DNA of 64,000 nucleotides from Xiphias gladius (taxonomy: Eukaryota; Chordata; Actinopteri; Istiophoriformes; Xiphiidae): contig NC_053406.1 in assembly GCF_016859285.1 (NCBI RefSeq), forward strand, positions 13,349,026 through 13,413,025, read 5' to 3'. The position numbers and the translations under genes were made by a program. The stretch's first letter is position 1. The number at the start of each line of letters is the position of its first letter. Shown piece by piece: positions 51,303 through 64,000 of this stretch. The notes under the pieces are model-generated. The model saw only the letters and a program-made list of their open reading frames with translations, searched no databases and was not told the origin of the DNA.

Positions 51303-51361
51303 TAAATAAAGTACAAAATACACCTTTTTTTCGTTTAACACAAATAAATATCATAATAAAT
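51303..51361 (-). promoter_or_regulatory. zfp36: AU-rich element cluster in the zfp36 3'UTR
   Basis: On the minus strand, ATTTA pentamers lie at 51303-51307, 51345-51349 and 51357-51361, including ATTTATTTG and ATATTTATTA contexts, just before the poly(A) signal. This is the class of element that ZFP36 proteins bind, and mammalian TTP is known to destabilise its own mRNA. Confidence 0.55.
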
Positions 51362-51685
51362 ATATTAGTTTAAGTTAAACAACACTAGGCAACCAATAAC
51401 CAAAAGGAATACTGTGGTGTTAAAGTCCCTGAACCAGGTTGTCAAACAAACATGGGACAATAAAAGATGGGGTGTAACTTACAAATTAGCATGCAGAATG
51501 TTTTGCAGAATCAAATCTGATAACATGTGTCAGGATACAGATATTAAGGTCTAAACTCACTGACGTACATTTTTCTATTAGCACACTTTGATCTTTCAGC
51601 ATTCTGAAACTTATTTGTGCTTGCACCCCAGATCTCCAATGACAAGGTTACACACATACACCCACACGTGCATATATACAGACAC

Positions 51686-51698
<13 letters not shown>

Positions 51699-51766
<68 letters not shown>
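51699..51766. repeat. (CA)n microsatellite in the zfp36 3'UTR
   Basis: About 33 CA units; on the zfp36 transcript this would be (GU)n. Confidence 0.95.
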
Positions 51767-51769
<3 letters not shown>

Positions 51770-52320
51770 CAGAGTGAAGTATGAAGCTTTGGCTGAATGC
51801 TACTGGGAGATTTGACAGTTTCTCCCTCTTGAATTAGCTGTAAAGTGCATATCACAGATAAAATGGGATCAATGACACATGTCAGGTCTCACTGATTAAG
51901 GCTTATGAATCAAACATACTGTTCGTAGCACTGAGAGTGAATAGCCTATGAATCTTTAAGGCACTGGAATTAATGATTATCACTAACAATTGAAGGTAAC
52001 TACAAACCAGACTACTTGCTGGTACTGTCAAGACCTGCAGAGGAGTTAGCTCTTATGGAAGACCACATACAAAGGTCTAATAGGCTACACATTATTAAGT
52101 ATAAAAATAGAGTCTGATAACATTTGAGTACTAATCTCAGCATGTGTAGTTTTTCCAAGACAAGTTCCATTTTTACAAAGATAAATTAAGAACTTTTAAG
52201 TGTTACTGTGTCATCTAAAGCGGACTTGTCCTGATAAGTTCTGGTTCTGAAGTAAGTCCAGACAGACAGACACAGTTAACTAAGTGTCAGTTCTCTTCTG
52301 TTCTTTCCCTTTGGATCCAC

Positions 52321-54211
52321 TTAGTCAGACAGGGACAGACGTTCAAACACAGTGAGCCTCTTGGTTGCCGATCCATCGAACGTTGGAGACTCGGTTCCAC
52401 TGGAACCTCCGCTGGAGCTGCTGTAGCTGTCCTCCAGCGAGTCCTCAGACGAGAAACGCTGGAGTCCAGCAGGCTTCATGAATGCTTCGTGGCCTCCGGT
52501 ACCAGGAAACAGCATGCTGCTGTCCTGGTGGTGCCCATCCTCCTCCATGCTGGTGAAGACTCTGCTGTTGTTGCTGTTAAAGTTATTTCCATGGCCACAC
52601 ACACAGCGGGAAGCCTTTGGCTCCAGGATGAGAGGAATGTTGTGGATGTCTCCAGTGCTGGCACGGGTCTGATGGTTGCCAAACTGGAATGCTGCTGCCT
52701 CCCGCTGCAGGGAGTCAGCAAACACTGGGGAGAGGAGATCAGCGGGGGGTGGAGAAACTGAGGGAGCACGGCTGAACCCCAGGTTAGGATCATTGAGGGA
52801 TGATGGGAATGATGGAGGAGATGAGCTGCGTGAAGAGCCCAGGAACCCAGCAAAGCTGACACTCTGGCGGAGCTGGTGGCGTGGATTCTGGCCGCTGGGA
52901 GCTGTGGGAGTTGGCTGCCGCTGATTAGGGAACTTGGCAGATGGTAAAGGACCTCCGCTGATTTTCTCCTCATGGATGAAGTGGCAGCGTGAACCGTAGG
53001 GGCAGTAGCCAAAGTTGTAGAAGGTTCTGCAGGGCTCTGTCTTGTACTTGGGGTGGCGATACAGTCCTCTCAGCTCTGCCTCGCCGTGGGCAAACTGGCA
53101 CTTAGTGCCATACTTGCAGCTTCCGGTCTCCTGGAAACCACGGCACAGCTCAGTCTTATAACGGTTAGAGGACAGCACCGGTGGGACCTGGGCCGCGAAG
53201 GTAGATGAGGGAGGGAAGCCTGGCGGGGGAGCCACAGTGGTAGCAGGGACAGAAGGAAAAGCCTCCAGGTTCTTCAGCTGTGCGAAGGAGGAGAGCAGGC
53301 TGCTGCTGGACTCGGTCAGGCTCATGGAGCGGTCGGGCCTGAAGGGGAGCTGTTTCAGTTTGGAGACGGGCGCCTGGCTCCAGATATTGGATGACCAGAA
53401 AGGGCTGCCATTGTCGTCACTGTTAACATGCTCGGTGCTCAAGCTGTGGCTTGAGGATTCGGGAGGGGAGGGGGGAGAAGAAGGAGGCTGACCGGTTCAG
53501 CCGACTCTGCCCTGGGACTTTGATTTGAGGCTGTGTCGGGAGTAAGGCATCATCCAGGGCCAGGTTCAGAAAGTTCTGTGAAAGATGATTGAAGAAGGAG
53601 TTACTATACAGACATCCATACTCCTTATTTTGAACTAGATTTGTGGAATATTCATCATTTTCCTTTTAGCAATAGATAACTTATTTAGATAATAGGTTCA
53701 TATTTAACGTCTTTAAAATTTTAAATTAAATTTTTCCTTTAACTTAAAAAAGGGGAAATTTTCAGAGAATCCTTGCATCCAAAGATGTAAAACAGTCATT
53801 AAGATGATAAAAATCTGTACTAGATGTTATAAAACCTTTATCTTCCGTTTACATGCAATCATAACATACAAATGAAATGTAGGTAATTGCAGACTTTTCT
53901 ATTTCTCATGAATATTCTGACAGTGGAAGATAGGAATTCAAGAAAAGAATTCATTAGCTCTTTAAACTAAAGGAAGCCTCTTGTGGCTACACGGAGTTTA
54001 AAAGGAGATTCTCTGTAAAATGTGCGATTCACAGAGGAATAAAATGAGTCAACAAAAAAAAAAAAAAAAAAAAAACATTTTGGGAAAAGAGTTACAGAGC
54101 TAAGCCACTTCAACCTCATGAAGCCTTTTTCTTTCCAAAACAAAAGAAAAAAAAAAAACCTCCTAAACTTCGACTCACCTTCGTGAAGATGTCGTCAAGC
54201 ATTTCGGACAT
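52321..54211 (-). CDS. zfp36: ZFP36 (tristetraprolin)-type mRNA decay activator with apparent 1-bp frameshift
   Basis: Exon 1 (54179-54211) encodes [11 protein letters not shown] with donor AAG|GTGAGT. Exon 2 (52321-53575) follows a TTTCACAG acceptor and starts in phase 0 with [13 protein letters not shown], then [12 protein letters not shown]. That frame stops at 53423-53425 after 61 aa in total. The rest of the protein is in another frame: [25 protein letters not shown] (MK2-type site), two CX8CX5CX3H fingers with [10 protein letters not shown] and [28 protein letters not shown] and the C-terminal CNOT1-type motif [12 protein letters not shown]. Spliced length is 3n+1, and the shift maps to 53461-53496, most simply the C6 run at 53470-53475. 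Without the extra base the protein would be about 428 aa. It binds AU-rich mRNAs and promotes deadenylation. A sequencing error is a live alternative to a true lesion; the first in-frame ATG after the break (53325) would give 334 aa with both fingers. Confidence 0.88.
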
Positions 54212-54322
54212 GCTGTACCTCTTTGGCCAGAAGAAGAATTGTCAGCTCTGATCCACGGTTGGCTGCTCGCTACCTGTGTCCAGACTTAAGTCAAGTTAAC
54301 TTTCTGACCCGCTGCCTGGGCC

Positions 54323-54358
54323 TTTATAGAAGCCTCCGAAACCTGGGAGGAGTTTCCA
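54323..54358 (-). promoter_or_regulatory. zfp36: zfp36 core promoter: TATA box and kB-like site
   Basis: Minus-strand CTATAAAGG (TATAAA at 54323-54328) lies about 110 bp upstream of the start codon, predicting a transcription start near 54295. Just upstream, TGGAAACTCC at 54349-54358 is one base from a RelA-type kB site, and Sp1-like GGGCGG lies near 54419. This layout fits an inducible immediate-early gene; the kB call is motif-level inference. Confidence 0.5.
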
Positions 54359-57300
54359 CTCGCCAAGTTCCCGGATGACCCGCCCTCCGGCTCAGGTTTC
54401 ACAGTGAGCTCAGAGATGGGCGGGCAGTAAAACAACAACAAAAAAAAAAAAAAAAAAAAGAAAAGAAAGAAAGAAAAGAAAGAAAGAAAAAAGAAAAAGA
54501 ACAAGAAGAAACAGCGGTGTATTTTTAGCTTGCTGGGTGATGTGTTTATATGTTTATAGGTATTTGAAATCAAAGTGGCTTATTTACGCAGCTCTCATGT
54601 ATGCTCACTATTTGTTTTAAATGTTCTTTTTTTTTTTTTTTTTATGTTTATTCTCAGTCTTTACATGTTCATTCCCGTTCTGCAGAGAGTGATAAATCAT
54701 TGCAGCTCCGTAATATTTTTCAGGATCAGAGGCACCCAGATTTCGTGAAGTGGGAAAGGGTGGTTGTTTGTTTAGACCTGACCTTTTTCACCCCCCCCCC
54801 CCCCATTAAAAAGTAGAACTGGGCTTTTCTGTAGTAAACACCTAAACATGTACCGAGGCACATAACCATACGTTTACAGTATATACATTCCCATGACTAA
54901 TGGTTGGGTGTCAGGAAGTGTCAGAAATCACCTGTCCCTGATCACATACTGTGCTATAGTTTCTGAGTGTTTTTACCCACAAAGAGGAGAGAATATGTTA
55001 TTGCACATTGTTGTTTACCAGAATACATACAGCTACATTTCCCCTTAGTTCCTTCAGTTTCTGTTATGATTACACAAGGACTCCAATATTCTACCAGAAT
55101 ACTGAAAGAGTCTTTAAGGCCTTCCACTAATCAATAGAGGTATTAATTAGTGGAAGGAAGTGAGTACAGATAAACAACAGGGCCAAATAATCTAAACAGA
55201 ATCACACTAAACTATAGAGTCTCATTTGCTATTTGTACACTAGAAAATACATATTTGAAATGTTTTTTGTATTTATGTGGACCTCTTGTGATTTCACTTA
55301 ATATTTCAGCTCTGTTATTTGTCACATACCTTCACATGTGTTTTTGAAAACATTTTTACGGAAGATTCACACCCTCATCCCACTTTTAACTTTATTGCCC
55401 ACAATGGAAATATGGCTGTCACTCTTCATTATGTCAAACGTCAAATAAACCTCACAAACAAAAATCAAAGATGTTATTACCAGAAGATTATTGTCAGTAA
55501 CTGATGTTTTTTTTCCCCTTTCCCTTTCCCTTTTTTTTTGGTTTTCTGTTTTTACCACTGGTTTCTCTGGTGAGCGTTGCAGCTGATATGTTTTGTTTTG
55601 TTTTTTTAATTTGTTTGCTTTTCCTTCTCATAGGAATTCAGAGGAGCATGGTGGCTCTTCCCCCCACGAGAACGTTTTACAGTAAGATAGTGAGCATGTG
55701 TCAGTATGTGTTATGTGATCCTGTTTTATTTTGCAAGTGTACACACACTTACTAAGGGTTATTTCCTAGACTCACACACTACAAGGGCTGTTTTGACCCA
55801 GTGTCATCTGACTTTCAAGTCTATAAAAAAAATGTCACAAACTCTTTTCTTGCAGCCTATAAATATACTTATAGCACATTAAATCAATTATACAGCTTAT
55901 GATCGCTTTATTATCTGAACAGAGCTGTGTCGCTGACTCGATTTATTTGACCAAAATTGTATTGCTGCGTGTGTGCATGATTATCATCATTAACTAGATT
56001 ATAAACTTGACGAATATAGAACGACAAGAGATTACTGTGGTTCAGCAGTGAGACATGAAGGAAAACGGGGCTGAGAGTGAAGCAGAAAGATTAAAGAGTG
56101 CCTCGACCTGGTGAAACTCTAATAAATGAGCATTGCATAAATACTTTATCTGATGTTAGCTTATGTATAAGATTCCGTACCGTTTCTACAAGTCAGTCGT
56201 GCTGATATCAGCAAATCAGGAGACTACATTATTTTCTGCACTGCTGCTGCATGTGTCACCTACTTACATGAGTCATATTCAATCCTGGCAGTGACAGCGC
56301 CTACGTTCTAATAAATGTTGAGCAAGAGCAGAAATGTCTCTGCAACATTAATTACTAAGTGGTAACGTGAGGCAACAGTAAACAGACGCTGGGTTCCGAC
56401 AGAGAAACCGCCAAAGTCAACCTGAGGCCAAAGCACAAAGTACACAAGAATTCTCAAGCTGTGCACAAAGGCGCACAGATGTACATTTCCTAATATTTCA
56501 AAGTCAAACACAGTGTTACTTGTCTTACTAAAATGTTGTGTCAAATTTTGTTTTAGGTTATGGAAATGTGATCCAGCTAGTGACTTAATCAATTTTGCCA
56601 GAGTTTGACTTGTAAACAGTAGTTCAAAAAGTATTACAACCATTCCACATTAAGCACATCCTTCGCTTATTAAATAGTGTGTGGAAGTACAAGTAGTAGT
56701 AGTTGTGCTCAGACTGTTAAATTGTTGATGCATTAGTAAGTATTTTAATGTTGTAGGTGGCTCAGGCAGCTCTGTGGGTCTACCTGCTTCCTATACTCCA
56801 TTTATGAGATCATCTTTTGAAAAGTATCTACAGCTATCACTCAACTCTACTGGACTAAAACTACAAAGCTTAACAAAAAGGAAGTACACAATTGAAGCAA
56901 TATAATGTGAAAATTAAATACAATACATTAGGAAATATCATAAATGTCCAAAGTTCCCCTACTTCTGCTTAAAGAAACACTGAGGTATGAAGCAACCGTA
57001 GTGTCACTGCAACATACCACCAGAGCACATCCATGGTCTCCCCATTCTGTATCCCCACATAATACACTCTCCAACCATGTGTATTTTGTCTCACTATTGA
57101 CATTAGAGCCTTGACTTTGCACACACTGAAATACCATTTTTGTATGAACTAATGGTTCCAGTGTCTGCCGCTCAAAAGGGGAATATCCTCACTTTTATTT
57201 GATTGACCAGTTCATTTTCATTTTTTAAAATTTCTTTAAATCTTGTTACTAACCTGCTGATTTAACTGAACAACTGAACAAAGAGGGTTTAAAAAAAAAA

Positions 57301-58924
57301 AAAAATACGTAATGTAGCATTTCAAGTTATCTTGTAAGGGACAAAAGACTGAATATTTACTTGTGTATGTAAATGTAAGAAGCTTTCAGTAAGAATTACA
57401 CTCATCGCCAGAGCTCAGAGGGCTCTTACGCAGGCAGACAGACTGACACACTGGCTGGTTGACCGAAGCCAAACAGGCCTCTCATGTTCAGCTTTTAATA
57501 ACCGCAGCTAGATATAAATAATTTACCTAAATATAAACCTGACAGCATCAGATAATCTGGAAAACATATTATGAGGTCGTCTAAAGGTTGTGGAAAATCC
57601 TCCCTTTCTTTCTAACTTTTCCTCAGATTTTCCTCAAACTGGTGCAGCGGTAAGGGAAGCAAAGGGCCTCAGTGACATGTGTGTTTGTAGTATGTGTTTC
57701 TGTGCTTGCTTGTAAGTGTGTGTGTGTTGTGGTTACCTCACTCTGCTTGTTTCTGTTCTGTCTCTGCCTCAGTTGCATGGAAAGTCACTTTTAACAGGGA
57801 GGGGCACACACACACATACATGCTCACACAAACACAAGCTTAAAGGAGTATTCCTGCTGACGGTGGTTCCCAAGTTGTTGTGGTGTATTTTTTTTTCCCT
57901 TGGTGACTAAGTGAGTGAGTGTTCAATGCCAAGTTTTCCACTGGGGTTTTTTTAAGTGACATGCCAGCGTACATTCAGCTTTCTAACGTGTTTGGACATG
58001 ATCACACAACGCTGCGTCAGTTATGTTTAAAAAAAGAATGTAAAGTATGAGTAGATTGCGGGAAAATCTGTAATACGAGAAACGGAGGCAATAGGCTGCA
58101 AGGCTGGGAATGATCCATACAAAAAATAAACTCGGACAATGGTTGAAGAGCTCAGGTTTTTAAAATCTTAAGCTAAAATCTCTTATCTTATAAAAACTTA
58201 TAATAAATTACGCCTATTTTTTCATGAAAATGTTTAGGGATGGCATAGTATAGGAAGACCGTTCCTCAGCAGGAAAGCCCAGGCCACAAAGCCCTTGATA
58301 GCAACTATTCACTACGCCTAATTGAATTGTCAATAAGGATGAAGTCGATGCAGAGAAGTTCCAGCTTATCACGTGACCCTTACTATGAAAGTCTTGTCAT
58401 TCCTTAGTATAAAACCAAATTGAATCACTTTGTTTTGCTGTCTTCCAGTGTAAGGAAATGTTAATTTTTCTTTTAAATACCTTTACATTGTAAAAACCAT
58501 GCTACAAATGACCACGTAAATAAAGGAAATGAACATACTGTCTTTACTGCAAAACATTAAACAAAAATGCTACCACAGGACATACAGAATATATCCCACA
58601 TCCCTATAATGTGAGTCTGTGCACTGTGACTGTGTAATGTGACAAGGCTGTATAGATGGATCATTAACTCAAATAGGCCTGTGTGTATCGACCATGTAGC
58701 ATTACATTGAACAGCATCAGGAGACTAGATCAGTGGTTGAAAACATATAGAACGTCAGTTCAGTTCCTCCTCGGTTACTTTTAGATACTGGTGGCCTCTT
58801 AAATGATGATTAACATTAGTAAAATTGTCTCACTGGTGGATAAAACTATTTAACATTAATACAAATTACACTTTTATTTTGGACATCAATTGAATTCTAT
58901 TGTTACTGATGGTTCTGATTAGTG
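54359..58924. other. Intergenic, no gene recognised
   Basis: Starts with A-rich tracts (54430-54500), then a C14 run (about 54790-54804) and a 12-bp inverted repeat (55120-55131 with 55146-55157). No ORF has recognisable content. Confidence 0.5.
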
Positions 58925-59396
58925 GTGAAGCAAATAGTAAAAAGTAAAAGGAAAAGTAGCAATAGCACAATCCAAATCTTAATTAAGTAAAAGTACAGAA
59001 ATATAATCAGCAACTTGTACTTAAAGTAGCAAAAGTAAGAGATTTTGTTATGCAGACAAATGTCCCCTTATTATTACTGATGCATTATTACAGAAGTAGC
59101 ATTTTACTGTTGTATATGGTCGTGCAGGAGCTAAATTAAACTACATTATATATTTTTGGGAAGTTTAATTTGTAAAAACATGTTATATTTTTTAACCCGA
59201 TCATATGTTCTGTATGTCAAATCTTAATCAACTCAAGTCACTACTAAATCTAGCTGAAAAATAAATGCGGCGGGGTAAAAAGTACAACATTTCCCTCTGA
59301 ATTAGTGGAGTCTGGAGTAACATAAAATGGAAATAGCTGAGTAAAGTACAAGTACTTCAAAACTGTACAGTATTTAACTAAGCGTACTACATTCCC
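58925..59396. mobile_element. Interspersed repeat of the AGTAAAAGTAC type
   Basis: Contains AAGTAAAAGTACAGAAATAT, CTTGTACTTAAAGTAGCAAA, GCATTTTACTGTTGTATATG, GGTAAAAAGTACAACATTTC, CATAAAATGGAAATAGCTGA and GTAAAGTACAAGTACTTCAA in order. I recognise this as a high-copy interspersed repeat found across percomorph fish, probably a non-autonomous DNA element. The class is from memory, and no terminal repeats were resolved here. Confidence 0.5.
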
Positions 59397-62300
59397 CCTT
59401 TATTCTATTGATATTGCAAAAGTGAGCCCCAATCTGCCTCCTGAATAATGGGAATATATCCGTTCAGAGTTACATCTATATATTACATGTTGTATTATGT
59501 TTAGAAATATACACTAGTTCAGATTATTAACGGCAGGTTCAACTGTGCTGAGGTCCTCCTGTTCAAAACAGTTTAATAATTTCTCCTACGGTCCGCATTA
59601 TGAATTTTGTAACAATGCTGAAAGGAAATTGTCTTTATTGTGCTGGTGTGTTTTCATCCCTGTGGGTTTCCTTTCCAAAGCGACAACAAGAGCTATTCTG
59701 CGCCAATAGGAGGGGAACTGAGGGGAACTTTTCCTGAGGTTGACTCACCCTGGACGGCTGCAAACTGCCAAGTCATCATCATATGGCTCATGATGACAAC
59801 CAGGTGAGGTCTAGTTCAGCAGAAGACGCCCAGGGGCCACTAAGGTTTCCATTATGCTGAAAGAAAATTGATACTGATGACTGGTATAGGTGGGAAAAGA
59901 TGTGGTGTTCATAACTTTGATTTTAAAATGGAATTAATGGATTGTTGTTATCTTTTGAGATTTTATTTTGGAAATATGTGATCTTTTTAGTGGCAGACTT
60001 CAGAATTTACAAGTACACAACTCTCATTATAACACTCTCCTCTCATTTAGTTTCTATTGCCTTTCTTTTTTAATTTCCTTTATCTCTCTATCCAGGGACC
60101 TATTTCCTCTAAAGCCCCTGACAGATACAGTTTGACCAGCCTGTGCCTCTAATAAGTGATACTTTGCAAATATTTAACCTTGCCCTCCATAACATTGCTA
60201 TGGTGACTTCCCAAACATTGCACACATAAGCGGGCACAGGTTCAGCAGTTACTTAGCAACAGCCGTGGAGCAGGTTTTTAGAGCTACCATGGCTGCCACA
60301 GAAATGTGATGGGTCCAGGCGGCTCATGCCTCTGAATTTACCAGGTGATTCATCAGGACAGAAGGAAAGAGATGGAGGCATGGTTGTGCAGGATGCGGAG
60401 GGGGGGAAGAGAAAGTAAGTAAGTGGTTTACACCCATGTTGACATTATGATTGGGGAAAGTACCTGACTCTCCAGATACAGCACATGGAGAGGACGGTAC
60501 ACAGTGTCTCTATCTTTATCGCATATATGTCATGTAACAGATAAGGATGTTTCTATATAGGACCGTTTGTTAGTGGCTGTGGACTTTGGAAATCATGCAC
60601 CGAACACACACTGCACTACACTGCACTGCGAAGGAACAAATTCTCGAGCTCCGAGGGCACAGATTTCTGGCTAAAGTGACCGAGTAAACAGCACTGCCTT
60701 CAAGCAGTGGAGGTGCTGCAGTGGATGGTGTACGCCGTGAAACTGAATCTTGGTTCACTGAACAATGTTAAGTTTCAAATGGATTTTGGGTCATAGTAGC
60801 ACTGAATGATGTACGTGCCTCCCTCCGACTCTGGCATGCTGCATAATGTTTTTAGGACTTAACTGTGAGGTCCTCTGCAAGCTTATTTTTATTATTTGTT
60901 TTATTAATTTATTTGACAGAAACGATGCCTCTTGTCCCTGGCCAGATGTTAAAAATGGCACCCGAAAACACTATTAAACAACACATTTTGGAAAAAATAA
61001 TATATTCAACAAAATAAATATGCACAAGATAGTATACTACACATCCCCGAATCACTAATGCTATAGTATAACACTTGGTTAGATATATTACTTCACAAAA
61101 TCAATTAAAAAAACGTACTATTAAAGTTACACACTGTTTTCCCTGTGGCGGTACTGTATGCTATAGCAGTGTGGTGCTCGGAACTTTGAGAAATCCCCAC
61201 ATGTTGTAACAATTGCCTGTTTCTCTGTTTACATCAGTCCATATGCTGAGTATATTGTGAACACCATTGCCAGTAATCAGGCAGGTCAATATGCAGTAGA
61301 TGATGACTGGTCAAAATTTTTTGTGTATGTGTCAGTGCTGAGGGGTAACACGGAAACCTGAAACTGTCATTTGGCAATCCTTGTCTGGTGTTTTCCTTTC
61401 TCAAGCACTGTATTGAACCTTTTTTCCACAAATCAGTCATTTAACCAAGCCTGTTTCCTGTTTTATTATCCTTTCTTCTCTCCGACTGTGCACATTTATC
61501 ACAATTGTTTTCTGTTACGTTCTTTTCTAATTTTGCTTTATCAAGATTGACTCTTGTTAGACATCAAATAATTGGGTTATTATTCTGAAATTAGGGTGTT
61601 ACCGTATATAAAAAGTGTGGGGTTATGACACCAGGCATGATTAAACGTACTATATGTAGGAATGTGAAGCAATTTGCATGTATTAATCACTTTTTTATTG
61701 GCAATGTGTGAACAGATTGTAATGTAACTTAAAAAATGAGACCTTTCTCTACATTCTTGGTTGCCTATAACAGCCTGTGGACTGATTTCTATGTATAGGG
61801 CTTGGAAGTAAACCAAGGAATGAAATGAATTTTCCAAGAAAATTCAAAGGATGTGAAATTTATGCTCGCTGCCGAGTGCCTTGCCTCAATTCCCCTCTTT
61901 CGCTCCCCTACAATTCTTTATAACCTGTTACTTTGTAGATTTTACGTGCATTGTCTCCAGTCTAACGTTACTCATCCCACTCCTATCATCTTTTTATAAC
62001 TTACATTAGTTTAGGATTATCGTTGTCTCAACCCACCGCCAGACCCATGGCAGCAACATGGTGCTGACTGCAGTTCACTTAACGGCCACCGGTGTCATTA
62101 ACAAGGGGTTTTCTGAATGTTACATATAGTACCTTTAATAGAGTAAATTGATGGCACTTAAGATCTACTTTTACCTCGTTTTATGCAATTTCAATGAGTC
62201 CGTGAGGAAAGCCAGGGCAAGTAGCGCAGGCAGGTGGGCCCTCTTTGAAGTAGTGGGTGATTACTGTGGCCAGTGTTCTCAGCTCCCACTTCACTTCACT

Positions 62301-64000
62301 CCAGCTGATTTGGATAGCAGTAGTATATTATGAATGATCTTTGTACAGTTCATTTCAAAACATCAAACATTCAATTTTTTTATATAACTAGTTAGAGAGC
62401 CTCATACAGAAGAAGAACGAAGGCATGGAGCATCAGAGGAAAAGCGGAATGAGAGAATAATAGGGAGAAGAAATAAAGACAGATGATAGAAGACCAAAGC
62501 AACTTGATACATTCTTAAATTAGGAATGATGACCACTACATGAATAAAACATTACGAAATTATCTATATGTATATAAAAAATCTTGGAGACAAGCATGAA
62601 CTCTAGTTGACTTAATTGCAAAGGTCACCTTTCAGTTTTAAGCTTGGACCTTCCACTCTGAGAGGGGCCCAGTCGGAGGATGTCAGAATGGGAACAGGGT
62701 TAAAGATGTACGCAGCACTAAGGTGTAGCCTGTGGCACAGATAAGCATGACGCTGGACTGCTTAAACTTCTCTATGCAGGGTTTTTTTTGTCAAGGCTTG
62801 ATCAGGCATGATGCAGCTAAACACTCAAAGGCAATAGTAAAAAAAAGTGCAAAATGTGCAAAATACACACTTTATTGACTTGCAGCACTTGTTGAGAGCT
62901 CCCATTAAAATTTCTATTTCACTATTTTAGAAAAAAAACCAAAACATTTTTGAGCTCCCCATTCTTTCTTGTTTTTTTGTTGTTTTTTTTTTTTGATTTT
63001 TTTTTTTGCACAGCTCATAAATAATGAGGAAATACCTCTCCTGCTTCCTCTATCAATGCAGAAGTGTGGTTTTGGAGGAATTTTTGCTGTGGGCAAAACT
63101 CTGTCAAAAGACAGATGTTGAAATAAAAATAGAAATAATTAATATTCTGTGCTAAATTTTTACTGTGTCTGCAATCTAGGATGATATTACAATTAATGCT
63201 TGTGTTTTCCAGCATGGAACTTAAAAGTTGTTTATCAGCCTTTTAGCCTCAGGGGAGTGGTGGTTTCTTGTAACAGAGTGAAATCTGGAGTGTGTATGTG
63301 TGAGTGAGTGTGTGTGTATGCACATGTGTTTCTATTCTGAAAGGGTGTTTTCTCTGCAGAGTTATACATTTCTCATCCACATCCCAAACAAATTTCTCAG
63401 TGTGGAGTTTTTCCCCCTCAGGAACAAACAGGCACTTAACAGATGTGGAAAAAAGAAAATCTCACATCAACTTTATGCCACAATCCTTCACATTGACCAT
63501 GAAGGATTGTGGCATGAAACAATTTTAATTCTGTTGTGCAACTGATTTGCTCTTTTGATCTGTAGACACACTGAAGCACATCAGGACTTTTTACTTTTTG
63601 GCCAGTCATAAAAATGCAACAGAAAGTGAAAAATCAGTCCTGTTTACAGGTCTTACAGGTCAACTCGTGAGGATGCAGCAGATGTACCTTACCAGTATAG
63701 TTGGGGGAAAACAAAATAGAAAGTGAGAGAGAAAAAAGGAGTGGAATGACTGGTGAGATTTTGTTGTGCATGAGAAAATGATCTGTGTTGTGTTGCAAGA
63801 TGGAGCTTTTTGAGCAGTTTTGCAACAACTGTCCCAGTTATGAGTCATAGTTAAAGCATTCAAACGTTCTGTGTCTGTTTTTGCACAACATCTACTATTT
63901 TGTGTACCAGTACTAAAGTTCCAATTAAATTAGCTGAAGTTGTTTGGCTTCAGCTTTGGCTGAGTGAAAAATCTGACTATATTTCCTACTTACAAATACT
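59397..64000. other. Intergenic, no gene recognised
   Basis: About 4.6 kb, AT-rich, with a perfect 16-bp inverted repeat at 63475-63515 and poly(T) runs near 62975-63006. ORFs are short and unconvincing on both strands. Confidence 0.5.
63475..63515. repeat. Perfect 16-bp inverted repeat (hairpin)
   Basis: ATGCCACAATCCTTCA at 63475-63490, a 9-base spacer, then its exact reverse complement at 63500-63515. Confidence 0.9.

Noticed and set aside
52476-53012. 178-codon minus-strand ORF
   Set aside because: Alternate frame of zfp36 exon 2.

Overview
The window is vertebrate nuclear DNA, almost certainly from a ray-finned fish and probably a percomorph. It has intron-containing genes with GT-AG junctions, very many (CA)n/(GT)n microsatellites, a decayed Tc1-type transposon with an L2-like retroposon nested inside it, and a degenerate non-LTR retrotransposon fragment of a type common in fish proteomes. 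Coding density is low. Nearly all long six-frame ORFs outside the genes below are microsatellite translations or chance.

Layout. (1) 1.2-2.3 kb: two small plus-strand genes or exons (55 and 40 codons), each encoding a single-pass membrane micropeptide whose membrane segment and C-terminus closely resemble the vertebrate TUNAR/BNLN micropeptide. (2) 10.6-11.6 kb: a third paralogue, 63 aa in two exons, behind a (CA)n tract, a TATA-like box and a perfect CRE. (3) 12.6-14.5 kb, minus: bloc1s3, four coding exons, 196 aa, tail-to-tail with the third micropeptide gene. (4) 15.4-17.1 kb, plus: a trappc6 gene (TRAPPC6A/6B type), six coding exons, 163 aa, head-to-head with bloc1s3 as in human TRAPPC6A-BLOC1S3. 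(5) 24.3-29.3 kb, minus: a ZFP36 (tristetraprolin) family gene, two coding exons, 438 aa. (6) 51.2-54.2 kb, minus: a second ZFP36-family gene, probably zfp36 (TTP) itself, with an apparent 1-bp frameshift in a C6 run near the start of exon 2. The rest (about 2.3-10 kb, 17-24 kb, 29.6-51 kb and 54.4-64 kb) is intergenic DNA with simple repeats and transposon remnants.

How it fits together. bloc1s3 (lysosome-related organelle biogenesis) and trappc6 (ER-Golgi tethering) are trafficking genes sharing a likely bidirectional promoter. The two ZFP36-family genes encode AU-rich-element mRNA-decay factors and carry AUUUA motifs in their own 3' UTRs. The micropeptides are predicted SERCA/ER-type regulins by similarity to TUNAR. 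Human 14q carries TUNAR, ZFP36L1 and TRAPPC6B; human 19q carries ZFP36, TRAPPC6A and BLOC1S3. This window has the 19q-type set plus TUNAR-like genes, so the cluster may be the 2R-duplicate partner of TUNAR, tandemly expanded. That cluster is the most interesting content here. Family assignments come from recognition of the sequences; no database search was run.
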